NCBI RefSeq assembly: GCF_002135375.1
Contig: NZ_NEGH01000001.1
Coordinates: 62,001-126,000 of the forward strand
Reading direction: 5' to 3'
From: Acinetobacter sp. ANC 4558
GTDB lineage: Bacteria; Pseudomonadota; Gammaproteobacteria; Pseudomonadales; Moraxellaceae
DNA length: 64,000 nucleotides
The notes below the pieces were generated by a model, which was not told where the DNA came from, made no database searches, and was given only the letters and a program-made list of their open reading frames with translations. This document shows positions 1-7,889 of this stretch, in pieces; the first letter of the stretch is position 1; each line of letters begins with the position of its first letter. A program made the position numbers and the translations under genes.

Positions 1-194
1 CGGCCTTGAGCAAAATGAATTTGGGTTTTAAAATCTTCAACCAATGCCTGTAAATATTCTTGTTCCAAATCTAATGACAACTCTCCATTCGGAACAGCAT
101 GTGAATTAAAGTCACAATATGGACATTTTCGTACACACCATGGCATATGAATATATAAAGATAATGGAATAATTGCAGGATTTAGCTCAGCCAA
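1..194 (-). CDS. hemW: HemW-like radical SAM protein, 5' end only
   Basis: The 5' end of a gene that leaves the window on the left. Reading the minus strand from 194 gives about 64 residues, including IHMPWCVRKCPYCDFNSH. This is the CxxxCxxC iron-sulfur motif of radical SAM enzymes in the form typical of HemW, the heme chaperone once annotated as oxygen-independent coproporphyrinogen oxidase-like. An in-frame TGA at 200-198 lies just upstream, so translation must start inside. TTG at 194-192 is the only sensible start that keeps the segment before the motif. No strong ribosome-binding site is visible. It is divergent from the transporter gene that follows. Confidence 0.82.
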   Translation of the reverse strand, partial: MAELNPAIIPLSLYIHMPWCVRKCPYCDFNSHAVPNGELSLDLEQEYLQALVEDFKTQIHFAQG

Positions 195-310
195 GGATCA
201 AACTCAAAAAGCAGTATTTTATTAATTTTAACATGAGTATGTTCGCAGCTCATGAAATATCTTTCAAATTGAATTAGACTAAAGGCCATTCTAAAATTAA
301 TTTGTGCAAC

Positions 311-772
311 ATGTTCAAAATATCGAATCAACTGCTCTTGCTCATGCCTTTAGCCATGGGAATTGGAATTGTTTTAACTTTCCAAACTGCAATTAATTCA
401 CAACTTAAGATATTTTTGCCTTCACATTTGCAAACTGCTCTTTTCTCTTTTTTAGTGGGTACAATAACGCTCTTTTGTTTAGTCCTCATCGAAAATGCTG
501 GAAAACCAAATCTCAATCAGCTCTACGCGATGCCTTGGTATTTATGGTTTGGTGGCTGTCTGGGCGTTTATGCCATTACAATAAGTATTTTTACAGCGCC
601 CAAACTCGGATTTTTAACCTTTTCAGGTTTAGTTATTTTTGGTCAAGTTGTCACATCCATGCTATTTGACCAATTTGGTTTATTAGGTGTCAATAAAACA
701 CCTATCAATTGGCAACGCCTTTTAGGTGGTATTGTGATTTTTATCGGTGTGCTTCTCACTTTACAACGCTAA
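311..772 (+). CDS. YdcZ/DUF606-family DMT-type membrane protein
   Basis: A small membrane protein of about 153 residues with four to five hydrophobic segments. The start MPLAMGIGIVLTFQTAINSQ and the repeated glycine-rich helices match the YdcZ (DUF606) branch of the drug/metabolite transporter superfamily, which are short half-size proteins thought to act as dimers. The substrate is unknown. ATG at 311 is chosen, but TTG at 302 or an internal ATG near 344 cannot be excluded because the purine-rich AAAGG at 281-285 is too far upstream of all of them. It is divergent from hemW and followed after 37 bases by the MATE pump gene in the same direction. Confidence 0.8.
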   Translation: MFKISNQLLLLMPLAMGIGIVLTFQTAINSQLKIFLPSHLQTALFSFLVGTITLFCLVLIENAGKPNLNQLYAMPWYLWFGGCLGVYAITISIFTAPKLGFLTFSGLVIFGQVVTSMLFDQFGLLGVNKTPINWQRLLGGIVIFIGVLLTLQR

Positions 773-809
773 AACTTTCACGCTAAGCACCAAATCATGA
801 GTAAATGAA

Positions 810-2168
810 GTGTCAAAGATTAACAGTACACGTTACGAGTTAAAACAACTTTTTCAATTGATGATTCCTATTTTAGTGACCCAATTTGCCCAAGCTGGTT
901 TTGGACTTATTGATACTATTATGGCTGGACATCTTTCTGCCAATGACCTTGCAGCGATTGCTGTGGGTGTCGGTCTTTGGATTCCAATCATGCTACTTTT
1001 TAGTGGCATTATGATTGCAACAACACCGTTAGTTGCAGAAGCTTACGGCGCACGAACATTCGATAAAATTGGCACCATTGCCAGACAATCGATATGGATT
1101 GCTTTAATCTTAGGAATTATTGCCGGCTTAATTCTACAAGTTATGCCTTTTCTTTTACCCTTGTTTGGTGTGCCTGAAAAATTAATTCCAAAGGCAAGTT
1201 TATTTTTACATGCGATTGGTTTTGGTATGCCTGCTGTTACGATGTATGCAGCCTTACGTGGCTATTCAGAGGCATTGGGCCACCCAAGACCTGTGACTGC
1301 AATTAGCTTAATTGCATTAGTGGCTTTAATTCCTCTCAACTATTTATTTATGTATGGGGCAGGTCCTATTCCTGCACTGGGTTCTGCTGGTTGTGGGTTT
1401 GCAACAGCTATTTTACAATGGTTAATGCTGATTGCCTTAGCACTCTATGTATTCAAAGCATCTGCTTATCAAAAAACTCAACCGTTTAGTGTCTTGGAAA
1501 AGCTTGATCCATATTGGATAAAAAGAATTTTTAAATTAGGTTTTCCGATTGGTTTAGCTATCTTCTTTGAAGTCAGCCTCTTTAGTACAGCCGCAATTGT
1601 GCTGAGTCCATTAGGTGAAATTACTATTGCTGCACACCAAATTGCCATTTCATTAACCACAATCTTGTTTATGGTTCCTATGTCATTGGCAATTGCACTG
1701 ACGATTCGTATTGGTATTCATTATGGTGAAAAAAATATCAATGCCATGCAGAAAGTACAGATTTTAGGATTTATTACTGCGACCCTTTTAGCACTCATTT
1801 CAATGGCTGTTTTATGGTTATATCGACCTGAAATTATTTCGTTCTACACACAAGATTTTGATGTAGGCATCATTGCGATGCATTTAATTCTCTATGCCAT
1901 AGCTTATCAACTTATGGATTCTTGGCAAGTCAGTGCAGCTGGATGCTTACGAGGTATGCAAGATACGAAAGGTCCAATGTGGATCACGATGGTTGCATAT
2001 TGGGTTGTGGCCTTCCCTATTGGCATCTATTTAGTTCGTTTTACCGATACTGGCGCATCAGGAGTTTGGATTGGCTTAATTATTGGATTAAGCGTTGCGT
2101 GTGTTCTTTTACTCAGCCGCTTATATCTCAATAATAAACGACTTCACCAACAATTTAAGCAACCATAA
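810..2168 (+). CDS. abeM: MATE-family multidrug efflux pump (AbeM/NorM type)
   Basis: A 452-residue protein with about 12 membrane segments. The N-terminal region ILVTQFAQAGFGLIDTIMAG and the repeat in the second half (VSAAGCLRGMQDT) are MATE family signatures. Overall it closely resembles AbeM of Acinetobacter baumannii (448 residues), an antiporter exporting fluoroquinolones, dyes and aminoglycosides across the inner membrane. The start is GTG at 810. The upstream TGAAG is a weak ribosome-binding site. A hairpin terminator follows at 2183. The AbeM assignment is from remembered family sequence. Drug resistance is not implied, because species-level orthologues are often chromosomal housekeeping pumps. 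Confidence 0.9.
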   Translation: MSKINSTRYELKQLFQLMIPILVTQFAQAGFGLIDTIMAGHLSANDLAAIAVGVGLWIPIMLLFSGIMIATTPLVAEAYGARTFDKIGTIARQSIWIALILGIIAGLILQVMPFLLPLFGVPEKLIPKASLFLHAIGFGMPAVTMYAALRGYSEALGHPRPVTAISLIALVALIPLNYLFMYGAGPIPALGSAGCGFATAILQWLMLIALALYVFKASAYQKTQPFSVLEKLDPYWIKRIFKLGFPIGLAIFFEVSLFSTAAIVLSPLGEITIAAHQIAISLTTILFMVPMSLAIALTIRIGIHYGEKNINAMQKVQILGFITATLLALISMAVLWLYRPEIISFYTQDFDVGIIAMHLILYAIAYQLMDSWQVSAAGCLRGMQDTKGPMWITMVAYWVVAFPIGIYLVRFTDTGASGVWIGLIIGLSVACVLLLSRLYLNNKRLHQQFKQP

Positions 2169-2182
2169 ATCATCTTTAATCG

Positions 2183-2226
2183 CCACTTTCAATCTCTTTA
2201 TACAGAAAAAGAAAGTGGTTTTATTC
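2183..2226 (+). terminator. Terminator after the MATE pump gene
   Basis: Arms CCACTTTC (2183-2190) and GAAAGTGG (2211-2218) are followed by TTTTATT. The loop is long (20 bases), so the structure is plausible but not strong. Confidence 0.5.
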
Positions 2227-2236
2227 ACTATAAAAC

Positions 2237-2449
2237 TTAATTCAGCGTGGCTAAAGCCTCTCTCAAAGCATGCGGAACATCTTTTTCTTCAACCTGATTT
2301 TTAACCACTGCTTGTCCAACAATAACATCTACACCATTGAACGTCATCGTTGGTAAACCATATAATTCATATCCTTCATTGAGTGCTTTGGTTACACGTG
2401 CACAAAAATTCACATCATCTTTTCCTGTAATATAACGATAAACTTTCAT
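2237..2449 (-). CDS. DUF1737 domain small protein
   Basis: A 70-residue cytosolic protein. It begins MKVYRYITGKDD and contains a central NEGYELYGLPTMTFNG segment, the pattern of the DUF1737 family (Y-x-hydrophobic-[IV]TG-x-DD, then GW/YELxGxPT). No function is established. One cysteine (residue 16) is present, so a redox role has no special support. It converges on the MATE gene, with the shared hairpin lying between them. Upstream is a 264-base AT-rich gap leading to the ABC1 kinase gene on the other strand. Confidence 0.8.
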   Translation of the reverse strand: MKVYRYITGKDDVNFCARVTKALNEGYELYGLPTMTFNGVDVIVGQAVVKNQVEEKDVPHALREALATLN

Positions 2450-2713
2450 ACCACTCTCTTTTCTGCTCTTTAAACGAACCCTAGCTTGATTTTAATACGC
2501 TTTTTCATATCTTCATACTAAACTTACTTTCAATGCTCAAATATAAAAATCAATTTAGCAAAGAATAAATTTCTTATTATTTTAAAAGTTTTAGTCATTA
2601 TGAAGAACTTAAGAAGAATTTGAAACACAATATCTACAATTAAGAGTAGGCAATATTTCCAGACTCCCCTATGATCAAGTACATCTAGAAATGATGATCT
2701 TAAGGAATCTCGC

Positions 2714-4012
2714 ATGGCAAAATCAGCAAGTACGCCTGGTCGTCGCTTTATGAAACTTGCAAGTATGACAGCAAGTATTACTACAAAAACCGTATCAAAT
2801 TCACTAAAAAATCTGACTGCAAATGAAGAGCAAAAAAATGCAGCCCGTAGCCAATTATTCCAAGATATTGGATTACAAATCGCAAATACCTTAGGTGAAA
2901 TGAAAGGTGCGGTCATGAAGGTCGGACAAATTGCCTCTCAATATAAAGACATTTTTCCACCCGAAGTTGCTCAAGCGATTGCTAAATTACAGCGACAAGC
3001 TCCCCCCATTCCATTCACTGAAATTAAAACACAAGTTGAAAAAGAACTAGGAAAACCACTTCATCAGGCTTTTACAAGTTTTGATGAAACTCCCTTTGCT
3101 TCTGCATCTATTGGACAAGTACACAAAGCCATTCTGCCCAGTGGTGAACAGGTTGTTGTCAAAGTACAATATCCAGGGGTAGATGAAGCGTGTGAAAGCG
3201 ATTTAAAGCAAGTCCGTTTAGCTTTACGTCTCATGGGAATGATTAAAATTGATCGAAAACTGCAAGATAAGTTATTTAACGAAATTCAAGAAAGTTTAGA
3301 CAATGAACTTAATTACCATATTGAAGCACAGAATTTAGAAGTTGCACGTGCATTTCATGAAGCATTAGATCAGAAAATTTTAATTCCACGAGTCTTCAAA
3401 GAATATTCTACACGTCATGTACTTACCTTGAGCTTTGAACCTGGTGAAACCATGGAAACTGCAAGTATGTGGCCTCAAAGCTTACGGAATGAACTCGGCA
3501 AACGGTTATTTAAAGCAATGGGGCAAGAAATTTTTTTCTTGAAACGGTTTCATTGCGATCCTCACCCTGGTAACTTTGCGTTCAGAGAAGATGGAACAGT
3601 TGTTGTATATGATTATGGCGGTGTTAAAATTTTATCCCCTGACGTCATTCAAACATTTAAACAGCTCATTCATGCTGCAAGAGACGGAGATATTGTAGAG
3701 CTCGAACAAAAGCTTGATGCTTTACAATCCATTACGGAGCAAGGAAAATACCCAGAAGAATTTTATCAACAATGGATTGAAATTCTATTACGGCCATTAA
3801 CAACAACATATAATTTTGAAGAAAATTCTTCACATCACGATGCAGTTGTACTCATTAAATCTTCATTAAAGTATTGGGATATTTTTAAACCATCACCCGA
3901 TACATTAATGGTGAATCGGACTTTTTCTGGGCATTATTGGAATTTAATTCATTTAAAAGTAAATGATAATTTAACCGATATTTTTGAAGAACTCGTTCCT
4001 CCAAAGACATAG
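2714..4012 (+). CDS. ABC1/AarF/UbiB-family atypical kinase
   Basis: A 432-residue protein of the ABC1 (AarF/COQ8/ADCK) kinase-like family, linked to ubiquinone biosynthesis and lipid homeostasis. The family-defining KxGQ motif is seen as MKVGQIASQ near residue 67, the alanine/glycine-rich nucleotide loop as SASIGQVHKA near 132, and the catalytic-loop/metal region as DPHPGNF near 282. It lacks the C-terminal membrane helices of canonical UbiB and sits away from ubiE/ubiJ, so it is probably a second ABC1 paralogue rather than UbiB. ATG 2714 is preceded by TTAAGGAA at good spacing. A weak hairpin follows. Confidence 0.85.
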   Translation: MAKSASTPGRRFMKLASMTASITTKTVSNSLKNLTANEEQKNAARSQLFQDIGLQIANTLGEMKGAVMKVGQIASQYKDIFPPEVAQAIAKLQRQAPPIPFTEIKTQVEKELGKPLHQAFTSFDETPFASASIGQVHKAILPSGEQVVVKVQYPGVDEACESDLKQVRLALRLMGMIKIDRKLQDKLFNEIQESLDNELNYHIEAQNLEVARAFHEALDQKILIPRVFKEYSTRHVLTLSFEPGETMETASMWPQSLRNELGKRLFKAMGQEIFFLKRFHCDPHPGNFAFREDGTVVVYDYGGVKILSPDVIQTFKQLIHAARDGDIVELEQKLDALQSITEQGKYPEEFYQQWIEILLRPLTTTYNFEENSSHHDAVVLIKSSLKYWDIFKPSPDTLMVNRTFSGHYWNLIHLKVNDNLTDIFEELVPPKT

Positions 4013-4019
4013 AAATAAA

Positions 4020-4050
4020 ATCTAATCTGTTTATAGGATTAGAATTTATT
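4020..4050 (+). terminator. Weak hairpin after the ABC1 kinase gene
   Basis: TCTAATC (4021-4027) pairs with GATTAGA (4037-4043) and is followed by an A/T-rich tract without a clean T run. It could be a weak terminator just upstream of the Zur-box promoter. Confidence 0.35.
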
Positions 4051-4087
4051 TACATTAATATTGTTATGTTATAACATAATAATATTA
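4049..4087 (+). promoter_or_regulatory. Zur operator overlapping the rpmE2 promoter
   Basis: TTATGTTATAACATAA at 4064-4079 is a perfect 16-bp palindrome. Extending outward, 4056-4087 is a 32-bp dyad with only the G4063/T4080 pair mismatched. The ATGTTATAACAT core is the kind of sequence bound by Zur, the zinc-uptake repressor of gammaproteobacteria. A possible promoter has -35 TTTACA at 4049-4054 and -10 TAACAT at 4072-4077 (17-base spacing), so the operator would cover the -10. It lies 30 bases upstream of a gene that is a classic Zur target. Repression under zinc-replete conditions is inferred. Confidence 0.8.
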
Positions 4088-4109
4088 GTCGTTATTTTAG
4101 GAATTGATC

Positions 4110-4364
4110 ATGCGTGCAAACATTCATCCAGAATATCGTGAAGTTTTATTTCATGACACAAATGCTGACGTGTATTTCCTTATTGGAAGTACTTTAAATC
4201 CAACTCAAACAAAAGAGTATCAAGGTAAAATCTATCCATATGTGAGCTTAGATATATCGAGTGCATCACATCCTTTTTATACAGGTGAGCAACGTCAAGC
4301 CAATAATGAAGGACGAATTGCAAGCTTTAATAAACGTTTTAATCGATTCAAGCGTTCACATTAA
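4110..4364 (+). CDS. rpmE2: 50S ribosomal protein L31 type B (zinc-free paralogue)
   Basis: An 84-residue L31. It starts [17 protein letters not shown] and has the type-B insertion [12 protein letters not shown] and the conserved tail FNKRFNRF. It contains no cysteine, so it lacks the zinc ribbon of the ordinary (C+) L31. In bacteria with both forms, the C- form replaces the zinc-binding L31 during zinc shortage and frees zinc. ATG 4110 is used because TTAGGA at 4097-4102 is well placed; an in-frame TTG sits two codons earlier. A near-perfect Zur-type palindrome overlaps the promoter, and a strong terminator follows. Confidence 0.95.
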   Translation: MRANIHPEYREVLFHDTNADVYFLIGSTLNPTQTKEYQGKIYPYVSLDISSASHPFYTGEQRQANNEGRIASFNKRFNRFKRSH

Positions 4365-4407
4365 TTTAAGGTTTATTTCAGAAAGCCAATTTATACTCCC
4401 TGCCTTG

Positions 4408-4444
4408 TGGAACCAAAGTTACTCCAATTTGGTTCCATTTTTTT
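4408..4444 (+). terminator. Intrinsic terminator after rpmE2
   Basis: TGGAACCAAA (4408-4417) and TTTGGTTCCA (4428-4437) form a perfect 10-bp stem followed by a run of seven T. It ends shortly before the stop codon of the convergent crcB gene. Confidence 0.9.
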
Positions 4445-4454
4445 ATTTTATTAT

Positions 4455-4835
4455 CTAAGGTGTATGTAAAAATACATTAAACAGATAAAAACCAATCACT
4501 AAAAATATGAGACCAATAATTAAGCTACTCAAAACATAACTTAAAGCAAGAACCATTTCCCCTTGCCTTAATAACATAAACGTTTCTAAACCAAAGCTAG
4601 AAAATGTCGTAAATCCACCTAAAATGCCCACCATTAAAAATAATCTAACTTCATTTTGAAGAAAAATATATTTTTCAGAAAATGCAAAAAAAACACCTGC
4701 TAAAAAACATCCAACGATATTGACTGACCATGTTGCCCATGGAAATACTGTTGCTGGCTTCACTAAATATAAAGCAATGCTATAACGAAAACTTGCGCCA
4801 ATTGCACCACCTAAAGCAACCAATAGCCAATTCAT
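4455..4835 (-). CDS. crcB: Fluoride channel CrcB (Fluc)
   Basis: A 126-residue protein with four membrane helices. It starts MNWLLVALGGAIGASFRY and carries WSVNIVGCFLAG (the conserved asparagine helix) and GGFTTFSSFGLE, the FTTFSTF motif that lines the fluoride pore in Fluc channels. Fluc proteins are antiparallel dimers exporting fluoride across the inner membrane. ATG at 4835 starts the family-conserved N terminus. An upstream ATG at 4928 in the same frame would add 31 residues of non-family sequence and is rejected. No fluoride riboswitch (crcB motif) is recognisable upstream, so regulation is unknown. Confidence 0.93.
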   Translation of the reverse strand: MNWLLVALGGAIGASFRYSIALYLVKPATVFPWATWSVNIVGCFLAGVFFAFSEKYIFLQNEVRLFLMVGILGGFTTFSSFGLETFMLLRQGEMVLALSYVLSSLIIGLIFLVIGFYLFNVFLHTP

Positions 4836-5000
4836 CTTTATTCTACTTTGGATTAAACTTATCCATTCTAGCTTTAATTCTATTTTAAAATAAACCGCTA
4901 CGACCTCTATTACGCAGTAAATTTGCATAAATTCTTATGCCACCTTTGAACAAAGCTTGTTATAGTCATCCTACAAAAATGAAAGTTGATGGATGCTTAA

Positions 5001-5333
5001 ATGACCCAAAATTTATTGGAAAAACTTAAAACTGGTGAAGCAAAATTTGCAGATGTTATTTCACATATTGAAGCACATTATCATCATACACCTACCGCTT
5101 TTCGTAATGGAAAACAACATAATGCTTCAACAGAAAACCAAGGCAGTGCCAAAGTATTTTCATTTGCAAAATTAAACGATTTAAGTCAAGAACAAACACT
5201 TCATCTATTTGCTGAACATTACACCGCTGTCATTGCGACACCAGAAGCAACAGATCATCAAAATATTCGCCAATTTATTATTAACGGTTGGGAAGGTATT
5301 CAATTTGAAGGTGATGCATTAATTGCAAAATAA
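5001..5333 (+). CDS. HopJ type III effector family protein
   Basis: A 110-residue soluble protein. The segments FADVISHIEAHYHHTPTAF and NGWEGIQFEGDAL match the HopJ family. The family was named after a Pseudomonas syringae effector, but it is widespread as a housekeeping gene in non-pathogenic gammaproteobacteria that lack type III secretion. No secretion signal or type III genes are seen here, so the effector label should not be read as function. The gene stands alone, with its own terminator about zero to thirty bases after the stop. Confidence 0.85.
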   Translation: MTQNLLEKLKTGEAKFADVISHIEAHYHHTPTAFRNGKQHNASTENQGSAKVFSFAKLNDLSQEQTLHLFAEHYTAVIATPEATDHQNIRQFIINGWEGIQFEGDALIAK

Positions 5334-5362
5334 AAAAAGGGGTCATTTTGATCCCTTTTTAT
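5333..5362 (+). terminator. Intrinsic terminator after the HopJ-family gene
   Basis: A-rich arm AAAAAGGGGTC pairs with GATCCCTTTTT across a short T-rich loop, with one mismatch. Because A and T tracts flank both sides it can also serve the convergent minus-strand genes. Confidence 0.75.
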
Positions 5363-5382
5363 TATTTCAAATCACACATACG

Positions 5383-5796
5383 CTATGAAATACGTACTCG
5401 ACATTTCCACTCATCTATAGGTGCATTATTTTCCCAAGCTCTGGCATGCTTCACTTGAATTAACTCTTCCCCTGGCTGTATGGCTTTAAATTTAAAAATC
5501 TTATGCCCTCCTGCACCCACCCGAGTAGGCTCACTTGATGCATCTTGATCAGTTACATAAGTTTCTTCTGATGTAAATAGTTTAAGGGGCTTTTCTAAAG
5601 ACCAACCAAAACCAGTAGAAGGATTTTCATTTAATGTTAATTCTAAGGTCTGATCTACGTCCATTTCTAATAAGGTTGGACATTGTTGATATTGTGAAAA
5701 TATAAAGGTTTTTCCATCAACAGTTGAACTCATCCCTGTGCAACCAGTTAAAATCATTCCAACCGTGAACAATAATGCAATTTTTCTATCATTCAT
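5383..5796 (-). CDS. Chagasin-like protease inhibitor lipoprotein (I42 family)
   Basis: A 137-residue exported protein. The N terminus has a hydrophobic helix ending ILTGC, a lipobox with Cys19, so it is probably lipid-anchored. The mature part carries the three loops of inhibitor family I42 (chagasin): NPSTGF near residue 58, GAGG near 94 and the RAW loop near 119. Chagasins block papain-like cysteine proteases through these loops. The protease targeted here is unknown. A good ribosome-binding site AAGGA precedes ATG 5796. The upstream neighbour ends only 13 bases away, so the two are probably cotranscribed. Confidence 0.82.
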   Translation of the reverse strand: MNDRKIALLFTVGMILTGCTGMSSTVDGKTFIFSQYQQCPTLLEMDVDQTLELTLNENPSTGFGWSLEKPLKLFTSEETYVTDQDASSEPTRVGAGGHKIFKFKAIQPGEELIQVKHARAWENNAPIDEWKCRVRIS

Positions 5797-5809
5797 AAGG
5801 TATTTTTCC

Positions 5810-6364
5810 TTAAGTTTTTTCTATCCATTGAATAGATTCAACTTTAAATACTTCACACGCACCATCCCCCGTATCCATAGGTGATAAGGAAGATGTCCAA
5901 ACTAAATCTTTGTCTTTGATTTCAACCAAACTGCCTTGTAAGCGAACCAGATCACCACGTTTTACCTTTTTTATTTGTTTTGCAATGCTTGGATTAGCTG
6001 GAATAATATGCATATTCGAAACCATTTGTATCGCTTGCTCTGTAGGAACGGGCACAATATCCATTTTCCAATTCAAATAACGATCGTATTGTTTTATTCT
6101 TATTGTATTTGCAATACTCGGGTCTGCAAATAACCCCGAACTCACAGCATAATCAATCGGTGAAAATTTTGCTTGCTCATCATCTTTGTATACTTTAGCC
6201 CCTAAAATACGAAAGTCACCTTTAAACGGTTGTAACACTGTTATCGATTGACCTTGAGACACAGGTTCCAAACCCTTTGCAATATTATAATCGGTAGAAG
6301 CGTAAGCCGTTATGGATACCAATGAACTCATCATTACGGTGTTAAATAAGACTTTTTTAAACAT
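5810..6364 (-). CDS. Exported protein of unknown function
   Basis: A 184-residue protein that I do not recognise. MFKKVLFNTVMMSSLVSITAYAS looks like a Sec signal peptide cleaved after AYA. The mature protein is mixed and hydrophilic. The C-terminal part KRGDLVRLQGSLVEIKDKD followed by WTSSLSPMDTGDGACEV resembles a small beta-barrel (OB-like) fold, but this is only an impression. ATG 6364 is preferred because GAGGT lies 7 bases upstream; ATG 6376 in the same frame has no site. It lies directly upstream of, and probably in an operon with, the chagasin-like lipoprotein. Confidence 0.75.
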   Translation of the reverse strand: MFKKVLFNTVMMSSLVSITAYASTDYNIAKGLEPVSQGQSITVLQPFKGDFRILGAKVYKDDEQAKFSPIDYAVSSGLFADPSIANTIRIKQYDRYLNWKMDIVPVPTEQAIQMVSNMHIIPANPSIAKQIKKVKRGDLVRLQGSLVEIKDKDLVWTSSLSPMDTGDGACEVFKVESIQWIEKT

Positions 6365-6529
6365 TTTATACCTCATACTTTAATCGACATCGAACCCTCA
6401 ATTTGATTCAAGGATGAATAAAATGATGATTTATAATTATAATAAACGATGTATTTTCTGAGATTATATAAACTTCGTAACAGGCTAAAGGCCTATCGTT
6501 GTGATTATGTCCCATGCTTGTAAAATAAA

Positions 6530-7000
6530 TTAATTATCACCGAAATCAATTCTTATGGTTTCAAACCGAATTCTTCCTTGTTTAATGGCTTCTGCAATCG
6601 CTAACTGACCTTTGGTTAAGCGGGCTCCGCCACTTTTAATATCAATTAAAATTATTTCTAAATCATCAACTTGCCCAGCACCATCTCTCAAATCTGTATA
6701 TCCCTTAAAAATAACATAATCAATCGGATCACCTAAAAATTTCGCATCACTTGGTAAATAGGGAAATTCGGGCAAAATAGGCGCCAATTGCTCTGCCATT
6801 TTTCCTTTTAATACAGCACGACTCGTATTCACACTTCGTTTTTGTGCATGTATTAAATCTTGTTGATGTTTTAACTCTAATTCAGCAATATATTGTTCAT
6901 ATTCAGCTTTAATACGCCCATTTCTTGAATTGGATAAAATCAATGTTGTAATTACAATCCCAACACCAACGCCAATTATCATTGCGATCCAAATGGACAT
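6530..7000 (-). CDS. Membrane-anchored Holliday-junction-resolvase-like nuclease
   Basis: A 156-residue protein. Residues 3-23 form a single membrane helix (IWIAMIIGVGVGIVITTLIL), followed by a charged, probably coiled-coil stretch to about residue 60. The C-terminal domain has GDPIDYVIFKGY near 90 and ILIDIKSGGARLT near 119. These fit the D-x(n)-[ED]-x-K core of the archaeal-Holliday-junction-resolvase-related endonuclease family. A membrane-tethered DNA nuclease domain is unusual, and the physiological role is unknown. ATG 7000 has AGGAAA at good spacing. It is divergent from an orphan parA gene, with 117 bases between them. Confidence 0.75.
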   Translation of the reverse strand: MSIWIAMIIGVGVGIVITTLILSNSRNGRIKAEYEQYIAELELKHQQDLIHAQKRSVNTSRAVLKGKMAEQLAPILPEFPYLPSDAKFLGDPIDYVIFKGYTDLRDGAGQVDDLEIILIDIKSGGARLTKGQLAIAEAIKQGRIRFETIRIDFGDN

Positions 7001-7117
7001 GTATATTTCCTATTAATTAGAACAAAACTTTACTCTTTAATACTTTTGTCACAATGCAGTTTTTCTTGATAAAACAATGATATGCTATACCAAGCTAAAT
7101 CATCTCACGCGTAAATC

Positions 7118-7762
7118 ATGAAAACAATTTTAGTTGCAAATCAAAAAGGTGGATGCGGAAAAACCATTACTGCAATTAGTTTAGCATCTGCATTATCTCA
7201 AAAAGGATATCAAGTTGCACTTGCTGATGCAGACAATCAAAAATCGGCTCGACAATGGTTACAACAACGACCCGATACAGCAACAAAAATTGAAAGTTTA
7301 GACTGGCGACATGATAAATCTATTGGTGATGTTCCCAAGCATATTGAATATTTAATTATTGATGCCCCTGGCGCATTATCTAGTGATAAAGCTCAAACTC
7401 TGATTGCTGAAGCACATACCATTATTACACCGCTACAACCTTCTTTTTTCGATATTGATAGTACCCGTCGTTTCTTGAAACATTTACAAGACCTTAAACG
7501 TATCAAAAAAGGAAAAGTTGATATTTTACTCCTTGCCAACCGTGTCAAGCCGAATGGAACAAGCGCTAAAGATATTCAAGATTTTTTTCAAAAAATTGAA
7601 CATGAACCTGTCGCATGGATTTCTGAGAGAACTGCATACGGACAACTTGCAATGCAAGGCTTAAGTGTTTTCGATAAACCACAAAAAGCTTATTTAAGTA
7701 TTCAAAAACAATGGCAACCTGTATTAAATATGATTATTGATGATCCGAATAATTGGTTTTAA
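7118..7762 (+). CDS. ParA-family ATPase, orphan
   Basis: A 214-residue P-loop ATPase of the ParA/MinD superfamily. The deviant Walker A KGGCGKT is at residues 10-16, the Walker A' region ADADNQKSARQW near 37, and Walker B LIIDAPG near 85. These proteins position DNA, chemotaxis arrays or other cargo by ATP-dependent patterning. No parB follows, and the chromosomal parAB pair is normally next to gidA/gidB, so this is an orphan with unknown cargo. ATG 7118 has no obvious ribosome-binding site. The permease gene follows after 127 bases. Confidence 0.87.
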   Translation: MKTILVANQKGGCGKTITAISLASALSQKGYQVALADADNQKSARQWLQQRPDTATKIESLDWRHDKSIGDVPKHIEYLIIDAPGALSSDKAQTLIAEAHTIITPLQPSFFDIDSTRRFLKHLQDLKRIKKGKVDILLLANRVKPNGTSAKDIQDFFQKIEHEPVAWISERTAYGQLAMQGLSVFDKPQKAYLSIQKQWQPVLNMIIDDPNNWF

Positions 7763-7889
7763 TTCGTCTCAATATTAAGAACAATTAAAATAATATTCTG
7801 TCACACAGGATCTACACAGCTAAGGATATAATAGTTAAATATCCTTAGATTTTTTCTAGTACTATTAGCATAAGCAAAGAAATTTAACA

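Noticed and set aside
2530..2916. Long minus-strand open frame overlapping the start of the ABC1 kinase gene
   Set aside because: It runs antisense through a well-supported gene with a good ribosome-binding site and has no family resemblance.
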